A stretch of DNA of 64,000 bases from Daucus carota subsp. sativus (taxonomy: Eukaryota > Streptophyta > Magnoliopsida > Apiales > Apiaceae): positions 44,975,598 through 45,039,597 of the forward strand of contig NC_030385.2 in NCBI RefSeq assembly GCF_001625215.2, read 5' to 3'. Numbering within the stretch: the first letter of the stretch is position 1; every line of letters starts with the position of its first letter. Both the position numbers and the translations under genes were made by a program. Below are positions 1 through 12,200 of this stretch, piece by piece. The notes below the pieces were generated by a model that made no database searches, had not been told where the DNA came from, and saw only the letters and a list, made by a program, of their open reading frames with translations.

Positions 1-1165
1 CAAGGGATGCAGTTGTTTCCAATACGGGACTAATTACTAATTTCTCTCACTTTACCATACTCAAACCTTAGAAGTCCACCGGCTATCTTTTATTACTTTT
101 TCATTCATTTGAGGAGGATTACTTATTTATTTGATACCACCCTCTCAATCAGTATTATTAGTCCAATTAAATGAACCATGTGGTGATAAATTGTAGACCA
201 TGGATCAACTTCAGAAAAATAAAGTCCAATATTCTGGGGATTTGGGATTATCCTGCAATCTAACAATGAGATGATAATGTAATTATATGCTGTTCCCAAC
301 CTAATGTAGCACATTACAACAGAACACAACCATTAACCACAGTTCTCAATATTGGCATCAGTAATCCTAAAATAGAATATTGCACATTATTTTTCATTAT
401 AAAAATTATTCTGATACTGGCATAAGTACCAATACCCAATATTGCCAATATATTTATTAAAATTTCATGAGCAATACTGTGTCAGGAGAAGGTTACATGT
501 CCTGTAACTGACAGGCTAATTGCAGAAACAAACCCAACAACTGAACACATACCCAAATTTCCTTTCTTTCGTAGTAAGTTCTCCAGAAAAAAGAGCTGCT
601 TTGCTTTTAAAAGAGCTTGTTTAGGATGTAAAAGATGAATGCCGAACCTATATAATCAAATATAAAATAAAACAAAAACTGGAAGGTCAGTAAAATATTA
701 CAGCAATGGTAATACTAACTAGTAAATAGTAATTGAATCAAAAAGTACTAGACAAGTGCTAGAAAGTAACAGCGAGGAGAAGCCTGCTCGGGATTGAAGA
801 CCACAGTTATAATAGATATTATCAAGTTGAGATTTATGAAAATAGTGGGAAGGCAGATACTGTTGCTTTATATAATCTGTTGCTTGATGAAAGAATGATG
901 ACCACAGCAAGGACATATGTATATGAGATATATACATATATATACACACACACATATTTATATTGCTGATATGAGAATCTAACGAGTATGGCACATGGAC
1001 TGACAAATAGCATAGTTCATATGTATATTTAAGACTACATACAACAATAAAAAATGCACACCAAAATACTTAATCAGTCTCGAACCAACTAAAGAAAGAA
1101 TTTATAGTTTTACAACTTCGTGGTTTGCTGAATATAAATTCTTATCAGCTTTTAAACTTGCACAG
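1..1165. other. non-coding AT-rich stretch
   Basis: No open frame here resembles a protein. If the SNF2 fragment that begins at 1166 came from a complete gene, its N-terminal exons should lie here, and I see none. A short TA/CA-rich microsatellite-like run lies at about 917-962. Confidence 0.6.
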
Positions 1166-2532
1166 GTGACTGAGCAGCCTTCTATGCTTCTGGGTGGAGA
1201 ACTCAGTGCATATCACCTGGAAGGACTTGAGTGGATGCTTAATTTGTTCAATAAGAATTTGAGTGGAATATTGGCTAATGAGATGGGGTTGGATAAGACA
1301 ATCCAGACCATCTCCCTGATTGCTTATCTAATGGAGAACAAGAATGTGGCTGGACCGCACTTGATTGTGGTCTCAAAGGCTGTACTATCATATTGGATGA
1401 TTGGATTCAGTACTTGGGTTCCTAGGTATGCTTATAGATAAATAATGTTATGCTTTTTTGTCAAACTGTATGTAAATTGCTTTTTGTATAACTTAGTTTC
1501 ATGTTCCAGCATTATTGTTGTTCATTATGATGGCCGTGTGGAGGAGAGAAAGGTACTGAGGGATGCATATTCAGGAAAGGAGAAATTTAATGTATTGATC
1601 ACTGACTTTGACATGGTTATGAGAGATAGAGCATATCTTAAAAAAGTTCAGTGGCAGTACATGTTTGTTGACGAAGGACATAGGCTAATCACTTACGAAT
1701 CTTTTGCAAGGGCTGTCAACTCGGGGTAATTCTGACTGCATCACAACTTAGTCTCTTATTTACTTCTTATTTATTTCATACCTGGTGCTTGTGCATAAAT
1801 ATGTTTGTTTATTAAGGATATGCTTCTGAAGGTGGAAACAAGTTATTGTTAGTTAAAGTGTATAAAGAGATAGATAGAAATAGATATATAACTATTTAAC
1901 TTGTTTAAGATTCGTGTCATATGCAGTTTTAAAATACGAAGGAAAATTTTGCTGAGTGGAAACCCAGTTCCAAATAGTTCACAGGAGTTATGGCCACTGC
2001 TTAACTTTGTCCTACCAAACATCTTCAATTCAGCTGAGAATTTCGAGCTGTGGTTTAATGATCCCTTTGCAGAGGGATGTGATGTTTCTCGTACAGATCA
2101 AGAGAAGTTAAGGGTCATTTGTCGTTTGCAACATGTGAGTGTTACGTAATAGTGTATCATTCTATATATCATGTTACAAATCTGACATGATAATTATTTG
2201 TTGAATGTCAGGTTTTAAGGCCATTCATGTTGAGTAGGAAGAAAATGGATAATGAAAGGCCAAAAGAGAACAACAGACCTCGACTCATGGAAGAAAACGA
2301 GGTACCAGAATGGGCATATCCTCAGCCTGACCTAAATAACACCGGGGATTATAAAAGTGCCAATGTCAGTGGAAAGAGATGCTGGGAGCCGGTGACATGG
2401 AATATTCACAAAAGAAAGAGGTCCAGCTGCATTTATATGCCTCCGGTGACATGGAATATTCACAAAAGAAAGAGGTCCAGCTGCATTTATATGCCTCCTC
2501 ATGCAGTTCTAGGTTCAGCAAATGTTGTCTAG
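1166..2532 (+). pseudogene. SNF2-family chromatin-remodelling ATPase fragment (CHR12/CHR23-like), second helicase lobe deleted
   Basis: Four exons join in one frame: 1166-1425, 1510-1725, 1927-2134 and 2212 to the TAG at 2530-2532, all with GT-AG borders. They encode the first lobe of a SNF2 ATPase of the plant MINUSCULE type: [20 protein letters not shown], then [45 protein letters not shown] and VLRPFMLSRKK. Normal family members have MGLGKT at the ATP-binding P-loop; here the second glycine is aspartate, which should abolish ATP binding. Straight after SRKK the frame jumps to KMDNERPKENNRPRLMEENE followed by VPEWAY. In family members that segment lies beyond the Helicase_C lobe, so lobe 2 is missing. 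The 5' exons are absent too. The last exon carries a 54-bp in-frame tandem duplication and ends shortly before a transposon remnant. This is a decayed or at best inactive paralogue. The family call is strong; loss of function is inferred. Confidence 0.85.
2389..2496 (+). repeat. 54-bp tandem duplication, two identical copies
   Basis: Copies lie at 2389-2442 and 2443-2496. The unit starts CCGGTGACATGG and ends TTATATGCCT. Because 54 is a multiple of three, the SNF2-fragment frame stays open and repeats an 18-residue segment, PVTWNIHKRKRSSCIYMP. The two copies look identical, so the duplication is recent. Confidence 0.95.
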
Positions 2533-2559
2533 TGATCTTGATTATCATTTGGAGATGCT

Positions 2560-2619
2560 AACTGTTTTCACCGGTTTCGGTTACGGTTTCGGTTTCAATT
2601 CGGTTTCTTGCTCACCCCT
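2560..2619. mobile_element. relict end of a hAT-like MITE
   Basis: A run of CGGTTTCGGTTACGG-type units ends in GGTTTCTTGCTCACCCCTG. This matches the subterminal repeats and the CTCACCCCTA terminus of the complete element at 29016-29740. Only one end is recognisable. It sits just after the stop codon of the SNF2 fragment. Confidence 0.55.
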
Positions 2620-3331
2620 GCTTAATACTATCAATATTAATATGCCTTGTATGCTTATTAGAAGCAGATCTTGCCATAAGCATGGTAAATATCATAGCTA
2701 CTTCAGCTTATACTGAGAACCACATATGCAACCAATAGCAAGACCAAAATATTGATAACCATTGTATATTGAAGGAACTACACCGCAGATCTACAAAATT
2801 ATTAATAAAGTTGAACAAGTAAAACAAAATTTTTTGCTTCAAAAACAAAATTTTAATGAACAAATTGAGCTACAAATGGATGGGGGGATAACATATGGCG
2901 ATCAATGGGGCAAAGAACTTAAGAAAATTAAAACAATTCACAGTTGTGGTTGAAAAAACAAGTTTCCACTTGAATCCTTTTTCCCCACATCAATTCACCG
3001 TTGCTAAATTTTATCGAAACAGCAATGTAGAACTGACTATAGCTCACAGGCAGTGCATAACAGTGACCATTAGCATATATATTCACATTATGCTGCTGTT
3101 GTTCATGTGAGCAAATCATAAAATTGGATGTACATGGTGGAGGAATGTATACCTATCCCAACCCTTAACTTGTGCTAATTTGATTCAGATGCTGACAGAA
3201 GAAAGTATGCCGCTGGTGGAGGAATGCATCCCTATCCAAACCCTTTACTGGTGCTGATTCGATTAGCTTTATGGTATCATTCTCCTCCAATGCATAGAGT
3301 AACTTGGTATACGAACAATTCTTCAATGTCA
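2620..3331. other. non-coding spacer
   Basis: No convincing coding sequence on either strand. A near-repeat, GGTGGAGGAATG followed by an A/CCCTATCC segment, occurs at about 3137-3170 and again at about 3215-3250. Confidence 0.5.
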
Positions 3332-4600
3332 TTCATCTTATTGCTATGGTAAGCTTACACTTGGAATTGAATATTGTATCTGTGCAATTTAAACTACACA
3401 GTTTCAACAACTCTGCTGACCGTTGCTTTAGTAACGGATTGCACCCGCTCTGAATAACAAGAAGCAGCTTCGCCGCTAGGCCTGCATCAACAGCCAGTGC
3501 TCAAATATTGCCCACAAAATTGATAACGCTAGATGAGTACAATTCTTCGAAATCTTCATCAACAACTTGACAACTATTGGAATGGTGTTGGGACATTCCT
3601 TCAAAGCCAGCCTACCCTTTGGAAAGGATGAACAAGACTTCAAGGATGTGCAATGCTAACTCTAAAGATTCAGCATTCAAAGTGGGCAACATCTCAACCG
3701 GTTGAGGAACAACCCCAATACTCACCACCGAGCTTCTCAAACCTTCATCTGAACAAATCTTCTTCAATAACCGGAGTCCAGATAATACACCATTCGGGTA
3801 TCTCTTATCCTTCACTAGCCTCAACAACCCTACCAAAATACTCAGACTTGAAACAACTTCTGCCTTAGAATCCTTACCCTCAATCAACATTTCAATCAAT
3901 TTTGTGCAATTCATCTTCGTATCAATCGACCCCTCATTCAATATATCCACAATCAAAGATATCTTAGTGGGTTGAATCAAATTACTAATTGCATCCGAAT
4001 TGAGTTCCAAATTTACCAATATCCCAATTACATCAGACCCAACAGCATGAGTAGTAAAATTACCCAATAAACCAGATAAAAAGCTTACCCCACCATTCTC
4101 CACAACTGTCTTCTTTGCAAAATCATGCGTGATTACAACTTGCTTCAGCTCCCTCAAAGAATGAACCCTAGCTTCACCTTAACCTTCTTCAATGTTTCCA
4201 AAATCTCTAAACCCTCCCTTGCACATCCTCTGACCTCTTCTTGATAGCCTCATACTTCTGCGAAAACCAACTATAACTCAACTGATACAAAGTACTACTA
4301 GGAGTAACAGAATCATCCCAAAGCACCTGCATTATAGTAGGACAAGTAAAATGGCCTAAAGAGAACCATTTCAAAATATTAGACCTTTCATAAGTCTGAC
4401 CTGTACAAAGGGTCACAGGATCTTGCATTGGCTCCAAAGAAATAGGAAAAATAAACACAGGTGGAGTCTCAATTGAATCCAACTCTTCAATCATCTTACC
4501 AAGATCCAACTTTTCTCCAGCCCCACCACCATTCACAACCAACCCACCTCCCAAGATCCCATCTTTCCCTGCAGTTCCAAGATATATCACCTGCCCCCCA
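3332..4600 (-). pseudogene. U-box/ARM-repeat E3 ubiquitin ligase pseudogene (PUB30/31-like)
   Basis: Read leftward, the sequence follows an intronless plant U-box protein from near its N terminus to its last residues. The Gly-rich start (LGTAGKDGILGGG) is followed by the U-box (FIFPISLEPMQDPVTLCTGQ, TYERSNILKWF, CPT) and then the ARM-like part (LRELKQVV, LIEMLIEGKD, GLRLLKKICSDEGLRSSVVS). The C-terminal tail survives to about 3340 (SKCKLT). The frame is broken at least three times. After SEDVQGRV (about 4207) a lost T makes a stop; around 4165 an A is missing from a LKKVKGEAR-type segment; at about 3612-3617 an extra G stops the frame after LSKG. A segment corresponding to a conserved Pro-Glu-Glu-Cys stretch near 3455-3470 is also deleted. 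In function such proteins transfer ubiquitin from an E2; this copy cannot make the full protein. Confidence 0.9.
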
Positions 4601-6563
4601 CCACCATTACCCTCTTTGTCTATGGAGTTTCCTCTTTCTAGGATCCTTCTGGGTTTGATGCGGAATGAGTACTGGGGCTGGAACCTTCCTCAAAGGCGCG
4701 TCCTTTGTTTTGGGCTTTTTCTGCTTGGAACCACAAAGGCCAAAACCTTTTGGAAGCTTGTCTATTTCTGCAACAATAAAAGGAAGAAATATTTAAAAAT
4801 AGAAGAGGATGAAGTTATGAAAGCAAAAAAAAGTATTTTATACGGACATGAAAAAACAGTAGCAACAAAGATGTGTATTTGGTAGATAGAAAAGGGTTTT
4901 AGGGTTTATGTAGGGTTTAGGGTTTTAGTTATGTATTATTTGTTGAACATCTTATACATTGATATAAACAATAGTCAGAGGGAGGCAAAACACAAGAGCA
5001 AGAGAGCAGCACAACATTCGCTGATGCTTTGTCAGGTTTACTGGTCATGCATACAGTTTGGGTATTAATACATACTAGTATATTATAAGATATTCAACTG
5101 AATTACGATTACCTAAATGCCAAGTTGGCACTGCAGACCACTAAGACTGGAATTAATTTATTGCATACCCAGGAGATTGTTGCTTCCCTAAAAAACACTT
5201 ATCAATTTATACCCATTTGTTTTGAGCTGATGGGAGATGAATGATCTGACTCTGACTCGGTCATATGATTCAGCTCATTTGAGGCCAATTTTTATCACAG
5301 AGAATGGATCAGAATTAACTGACTCGCGCAGCTTCAAAATCCTATCTGAGCGAATCATGTAATTGCATGTCATCTTGTTTAGTTCTTCTCACCCTCTTTT
5401 AATTAATAATAATTTTTTGCAAAATTGATTTAAATTTTAAACCGAGTATATTATTTATTAAAGTATAATATGAATTTCAGAATTTTCTCAAAATATTTTG
5501 AAAATAAAACAATAATTATAAATATTGTCAAAAAACTTTAAAAATTATAAAATAAGTATATCATGTGACTAGGTGATATAGTATAGATCCTTAAAAAAAC
5601 ACAAAATATTCATTTTAGAATTTATTTACACATTTATTATTTTTATGTAAAATATATAAAATTGTATGTCGAAAAAAATCATTCAGATAATTTAAACATA
5701 AATACTTAACAAACAGTATTTTTGATTCAACATTCAGACTGCTTATTGATTTGATTCATTCAGATGTATTAATCATTCAGTTCAAATTTGCCAAATGACC
5801 CCTAAGTTATTGTAATTATGCAAAATATATGTAGTATATGTACAACATGTGAATTCAACCCACATTCCAAAACCAAGCTCATGCCCAGAATGCTGAATGG
5901 TATGATAATGGAATTTTAAGGAAACAGATTAAAAGCTAGAACCCATACTAAAATCAGCACAAATAATTATCATAACAACTATCGATATGAAACAGTCGAT
6001 CAAACAAGAACAGAATAAATTTATGATTCTTTACTAACTACTAAGTAACTGCAAATTCCAAAACACACCATAAATCATGAAATTAATATAATCAGAATTC
6101 ATACCAATCATTTAGATAATTAAATTGGAAAATTCATCACACACCCCAGATCCACTAAACCAAAACCCAAATGCAATAGAAACAATTTTTAAATCTGCCA
6201 TAATGATAGATGCTGCAGTAGCACAGATATATTCCATGCTGAGCAGCTCAAATTGCATACTCTCAATAAAGCAGCAAAAAAACAACCAATCATATCATAT
6301 TTATATAATATCAGGCAATTAGCAATCAAAATTAGCATACAATTACTAAACTCCCAGAATTTCAAACCCCATCTCCCCAAAAAACTCACTTTGTAAAGAA
6401 AACATCAAAACAATCAACCCCCAAAAAATTAATCTGCATTACACACACATACACACACAAGATCAAAATCAACCGATTTTACCATATAACAGATTAATAC
6501 ATTCATATATCAACTTCAAGAACATATTTTAACATTAGTATAGTATAAAAACGTGAAATTTAC
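4601..6563. other. gene-poor spacer with a possible coding relic
   Basis: At 4640-4760 the minus strand gives a lysine/proline-rich stretch (KLPKGFGLCGSKQKKPKTKD and onward) that looks coding but that I cannot assign. The rest, especially 5400-5820, is very AT-rich. I found no further SAP30-like exons here, although they would be expected downstream of the exon at 6564-6758. Confidence 0.4.
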
Positions 6564-6758
6564 CAGCCAATGCCAGCCACCAAGACCAACAGCTTTCTTG
6601 ACAACACCATGAAGACCAACAAGCACAGACATGGTCCTATTATTCCCAGTAACAACCTTTGTATGTCTTGGTAAGACAGTTAGTTCTTCTTCACTGCTGT
6701 CCCCACAACTCTTTAATTGATGTGAATATCCAAAAGAACTCTCCACTGCTTCAACCAT
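6564..6758 (-). pseudogene. orphan first exon of a SAP30-like (AFR1/AFR2-type) histone-deacetylase complex protein
   Basis: The exon starts with a true ATG at 6756-6758 and reads 65 codons to a good donor (GGCTG then GTAAAT). It ends VGLHGVVKKAVGLGGWHWL, preceded by LPRHTKVVTGNNRTMS. I recognise this as the conserved N-terminal block of a plant protein family related to SAP30, which tethers SIN3 and histone deacetylases. The following exons, including the SIN3-binding domain, should lie between about 4.9 and 6.5 kb on this strand, but I see nothing like them. Family members usually read NRTKSVLVGLQG where this copy has NRTMSVLVGLHG. It is either a fragment or the 5' end of a rearranged gene. 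The family name is from memory and moderately certain. Confidence 0.6.
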
Positions 6759-8177
6759 TACATATCTTTTTCAAAAAATTATCAATATTTATGCAAAAAA
6801 TGAATCATTAGGTGTAGAACTTCGAAGAAATGGAAAGATTAAAGAGATGGGGGTTGAAAAGATGGGATTTTGGTGGGGTTAGATTGAGAAAACTGTGTAA
6901 ATATGAAGTTTTTCAGAGGGAGAAAAAACCCTGGTTCTCTTTTGTTTCTTGCTATTGTTCAGAGAGAGAGAGAGAGAGGAGAAGCCATGCAACCTATGAA
7001 GAGCTTGAATTTATTCCCAAATAAACAGTGTAAAGCTCTAGAATTTGATTCCCTCCCCCAACAAATATTTAATATAAATCAACCACCAAAAAGAAACTGC
7101 AGTAAACAAAACAGGTATGTTTCGCTACAGGACTAAAAGGATGTCGACATAATCAGACCATTGCCCTGCTATTGACATCAACTGTCAACACAACTATCAA
7201 ATCTTTTCACCTCATAATCATCATCAATTCTTTATTGTGTGAGTAATGATTATAGAAAAACGGTAGTCCAAGAGCATAAACTTTACATTGTAAAGGATAT
7301 AGCTTAATCTGATGCCAAAGATTCACTGATAGCAGTATTAAAGGACTTTTTAACGTCCATACAAATCCAATCTCAGTAATATCTGGGAATGGTTCAAATC
7401 CAGATATGCAGAACGACAAACAATGCATCCTTTAGACAACTTGGCCATAAATAAAGTAGTCCACAAACAAAAGGCTGATCCCTCTGAAACAATTACAAAC
7501 CAATGGTAGAAAGATTGTTTTGAAAAGTACAAGATAAAAATGACAAAAGTTGAGATTGTTCAGAAGTAGAAGATAAAACAGAAATAACTTAGATAATGTT
7601 GGCCCCAGGATTTCCAAGTCCGCAATAAATAAATTAGATAATGCTGGCCCTGCAAACATCCATCATTTCCAAGTCCGCAAATGTATTGGATTTGTGTTAA
7701 GCCTGGCATTCAAAGAGGATCTAGCCCTGTTACAGAAAGACAGGGTAAAGGCTCTTATAAGAAGCAATGGCTTCCCAAGCTATGAAAAGGAAGCTAAAAG
7801 CACATAATCCCAAACAAAGAAAAACACAGGAGACAGAATTTCAGCTTTGCACAAAATCAAGTACATACACCGTTGGGTAACATCGACAGTTTAACAGCAT
7901 ATCAATTGCAAGCTGAATCGTAACTAAAAGTAAAAATCAAATTATAACAGATAAATTTCAGACTTCCAATAATTGCCTTGTTTGTGAATCACAATAACAA
8001 GAAACAAAAATAACAAGTGAACCCCTAATAAACTAGAAGGAATATAAACATTCTTAAGCGGTCAAAGCTAAGAGTGAAAGTTATAAAAAGGTGTAAACAG
8101 AATCTCATTTCTTGTTCAGCACAAACAGAGATTTCAAGCGATGACAAAATACCTAAGTGTACTGACTGAACATACAT
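6759..8177. other. spacer: GA tract and region downstream of the fusion gene
   Basis: An (AG)n run at about 6961-6980 may belong to the 5' leader of the SAP30-like exon. At about 7589-7679 two diverged copies of a TAGATAATG(T/C)TGGCCC plus TTTCCAAGTCCGCAA segment follow one another. 7.7-8.17 kb is probably the 3' UTR and flank of the NOP56-fibrillarin gene. No protein-like frame was seen. Confidence 0.45.
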
Positions 8178-9221
8178 CTAATACTTCACCCTGCGGTAAC
8201 CGCCAACAACCATGGCATGCCCTTTCCCTATAGGTTCCAACATGACATGTTCGTATGTCTCGAACTCCATCCTCATGAAGTTGGGAAGTTTTTCGTGGTC
8301 TGCAAATGGATCTTTAACTTGGCTAGTCAAATTGATGTTTCTTGCCTGTAATTCACACAAGTAGCAACACGATTCAACTCCTAAAGACATTATTACGTTG
8401 CAGACTTAATACAACAAATATCATAAAAGAAAATATACCCGTGTGGAGATCAAGTAATGACCACCAGTTTTAAGATGTAAAAGAGCATACCTAGCTATAT
8501 AATTCACCTGCTCAACACAAAACCACAATCACAAATATTTTAGAAACATTACATCTAAGAAAAATATAACAAAGTACATGATTTTATCTCTAATGCAATC
8601 ATGAAGAAGTCACCAAGCATCAAATATAAAATCTTCAGTTCCCATTGTAAATTCAAAAATCACCAATAATCCAAAATTTGAAAACCACAAAACTATACCA
8701 CCCATCAAGTCTTAAACGGTACTCCATAAGCTAAAATTGGCGGGGATGATAAAATAACCAAAACCAAAAATGGAATAATGAACAATACAGGAGAAGATCA
8801 TAGAGCATTTCAAAATATCAATTTATAACCATAGCATTTAAACCGAAACTGTGCATTAAGATCTAGGTAAATGAGCAAGTTCATTACCGTGCAACTTGCT
8901 AATTTTCAATTGGCTCACAAGCTTAAAAACATTTCCAGATAAACACTTGTATTGTGTAAAACTTTCATACCAATTTACACAATTAGTCATGTTACGGAAA
9001 ACTGACATGGATGTTGACACACTAAAACAGATTTTGATGGCTAATTAATCACTCAACTTTGTACCAGTTTTCAGTTGGGACGTTGCTAATTTTATTTTAA
9101 ATTAATTAAATTTAAATTTACCCTAATACCTATTTAATCCATATTTTTAAAAGACTAACTTATAAGCCGTGCAAAGCACGGGATACTTTTATATATTTTA
9201 TTATTATTATATAATTATATC

Positions 9222-9255
<34 letters not shown>

Positions 9256-12200
9256 ATTATATTTGATTTATTTATTCTTTTGATAACTTTTTTAAGATTA
9301 GATTTTAACTTTATTTATTTATATCTTAGAAGCTAATATTATAAACGTTTAAATATAAGATGATGTTGGCGAGATTCGAACTTGAGACCTTTTTATAGCA
9401 TAACTTATACTATTTAATCTAAGGGTTCTCGTCAATCTGGCTAAAAATCTAATAGTTGTGATTTAAAGAAAAACCAAAAATGGAGTGTTAACCAAATTGC
9501 AAATTATCCCATATTTTGCTTATTTTAGTATAATATAGATACCACAGTTTTCACTCCAAAATTTCTTCGATACTGATGATTTGTATCAACAATACAAATT
9601 TTTTGAATATTTAAATCTTTTCCAAATGATAACACTTTATCGAAATTCAACATTGTACAAACTCATTCGATTCGTATGCTTATAATTAGCTTGCTTATTA
9701 AAAAAAAATAGTGGACATCATATTATGGGTGAGAAAGAACCTGCCAGGAGGGATCGGGATAAACGATATCACCAAGGATCACATCCACCATACCAACAAC
9801 CATGCGGTAATCCATACCAACATCCATGCGGTAATCTCTATCATTAATCACGCTATAATCCTTACGAAAGAAATAATTTCCAGGAAGTGTTACAACATTT
9901 GACCTCTCCTCCACCGTGTTTGCAACAGCATCTGACAACCCAATTACATAGACCAAACCATCCTGCAAATGAAACATATGTTCACAACTAGTACTAAAGC
10001 ATATTTAAACAACTAGGCTATGAATAAATGAACGCACCAAATGACTTACCAAGCCAACAAGATCAGACAATTGTAAAACTGTAATTCCACAAACATCTCC
10101 TAGGTATAAAACGTGAGAGCCGGGTTTCTGAAAAACATAAAACAGAATAAATGAAACAATAAATATAAATTAATCAATTGCATAACTCATTTGCTATTGT
10201 ATATTTATGATATATGATAATACTTACAACCCATATATTAGAAAGACCCCCTAGTACTGCAGCAGCCAACTTTGACACATGTGGATTCCACACTCTGTAC
10301 TCAACTTCAGTTCTATCATCCTCATTCTGAAATAAGACAATTTATATATATATTGTATCTCTAAAAAATAAAACTAGGTCACACATTTCGTCAAAATGCA
10401 ACAAAAAAATGTTGTGTTATTGAGTGTTTAACATTTGATAACACTATAAAAAGGATCATTTGGCCATAACCTACACTTCTAAACTTCTAAATGCTTCAAT
10501 ATTTTACAATTTAGCCCTTTAGTGGCTAAATGTTATAATTGCTCAATCTTTATTTGCAAATTAACACAATGTCAAATCAACACATGTTTAGACAAATACT
10601 AACCATACATAAATTGGTAAATTAATTCACCTGAATGGATATCAATTGGTCATCGTAAAGAAGTTTACCAGGTACTAAATTTTTAGTACAGATAAAATTC
10701 TTTTTACCCAAACCCTTGGTGATGAAAAGTCCTTCAATTTTATGTGGCTCAACCACAACTTTGTCTGCAACAACATTGTGAAAACTTCTTTGAACTTTGG
10801 AACTTCCTTTGCATGCAAAACTATGTCTACGAAAACTGCGTGCCAAATTAAATTGAGCCATTTTCAAGTCCCCAATCTAGCGAAAAGAAATCACCGAATT
10901 AGTTAGCAGGGATCATATATAATCTACTACAGAATATTTTTTGGAAGGAAAGTAAACGCAAACCTCCAAGCCGACGATGAGTTTGTCAATTTTCACCCGC
11001 AAACCACGCATGACATGATCGATTATTTGACCGGCTATGACATTTTTCCTTGTTGCAAAACTTATAGTTTGTACCAACGTTGGATTTGAAACTGCAAGCA
11101 CATAACCAGATCTTGGTTCTGGAATATTATCCGCTACGAAACGTTTCAGCTCCTTTGTCACGGTTGCTGCAAACAATATATGAGATATTACATAAAAGAC
11201 ACACATGGAATAGAATATAAGAACACATAAATAAATCAATAACCACTTCATTTATTCACTTACAGTTGCATATAGCCTTCATTTGAACGAGAGCGTCACT
11301 AGGAGATGGAAAGCGATAAAAAGCTCTAAGCGTAAATGGGTTGTTATTGAGATACTTCTCAGCTATTTTGAAATTGGTCAAAGCTCCAGGATATTTATTC
11401 ATTCCACGAGCATCGAAAAGAGCATATCCCAAAGCCAGTTCAAAAAGAAAAACATAATGCTGGAATTCCTCCTGATCTGTCTACATAAATTAAGAAATAC
11501 AAGTTAGTTGCATTGCAAGAAGTGGTAAGTATATTAATTGGTGCTTATGGGGTGTTTGTGAAACTTTTTTGAAAAAGAAAGAAGTTCCAAAATGGTCCCT
11601 ATTTATGGGTCCAATCCAATACTTTAATATTGTAAAAATTACACCAAAAGAATAGTGACACCAAATTTGGTATCAAAAGTACATTTGGAGTAATTTTATA
11701 CAAAATCTGGCATGTCTTTCATAATCCTACAATGCCCAAGTGTTTGTAAACAAAAAAAAAAAAAAAAATTATCCCTCCATGTCCCATTTATCCTACTTTA
11801 TCCCAACAAAACACTTACTTTTGAAAATTTGAGAACAATATGTTTTCCTTTGTTTTGAACTTAAGATTTAAATTATGCACACATTTTTTTAATTTCAAAA
11901 TATACATTATAAGGACCTGTGCGCACATGCTCAGTCCCGGCTCTATGGGTCAGAGATGGTCCCATTACAAATCTATATCACTCTTTGAAATAAACGACCC
12001 CTAATTACTTTGAGAATAATAAACAAAAAAAACAAAACATAATTTACCATATTGCACATGGATGGCTCTGGTGCATCACCATCTACTCTTAATCCTGCTG
12101 GAGCAGGGGCCGGGGCCGGAGCTTTACTCTAAATGAACAAAGTAGCTAATGAAGCAATTCTCTAAAATTACAATTACAAAACAATAACACGAGAACAAAA

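Noticed and set aside
2560..2619. CGGTTTCGG array as a coding repeat of the SNF2 fragment
   Set aside because: It lies after the stop codon and matches the ends of the hAT element at 29016-29740.
4461..4885. Plus-strand frames over the U-box region
   Set aside because: Antisense shadows of the U-box pseudogene on the minus strand and of its upstream region.
6830..7136. Plus-strand frames around the (AG)n tract
   Set aside because: Opposite the likely leader of the SAP30-like exon; composition-driven.
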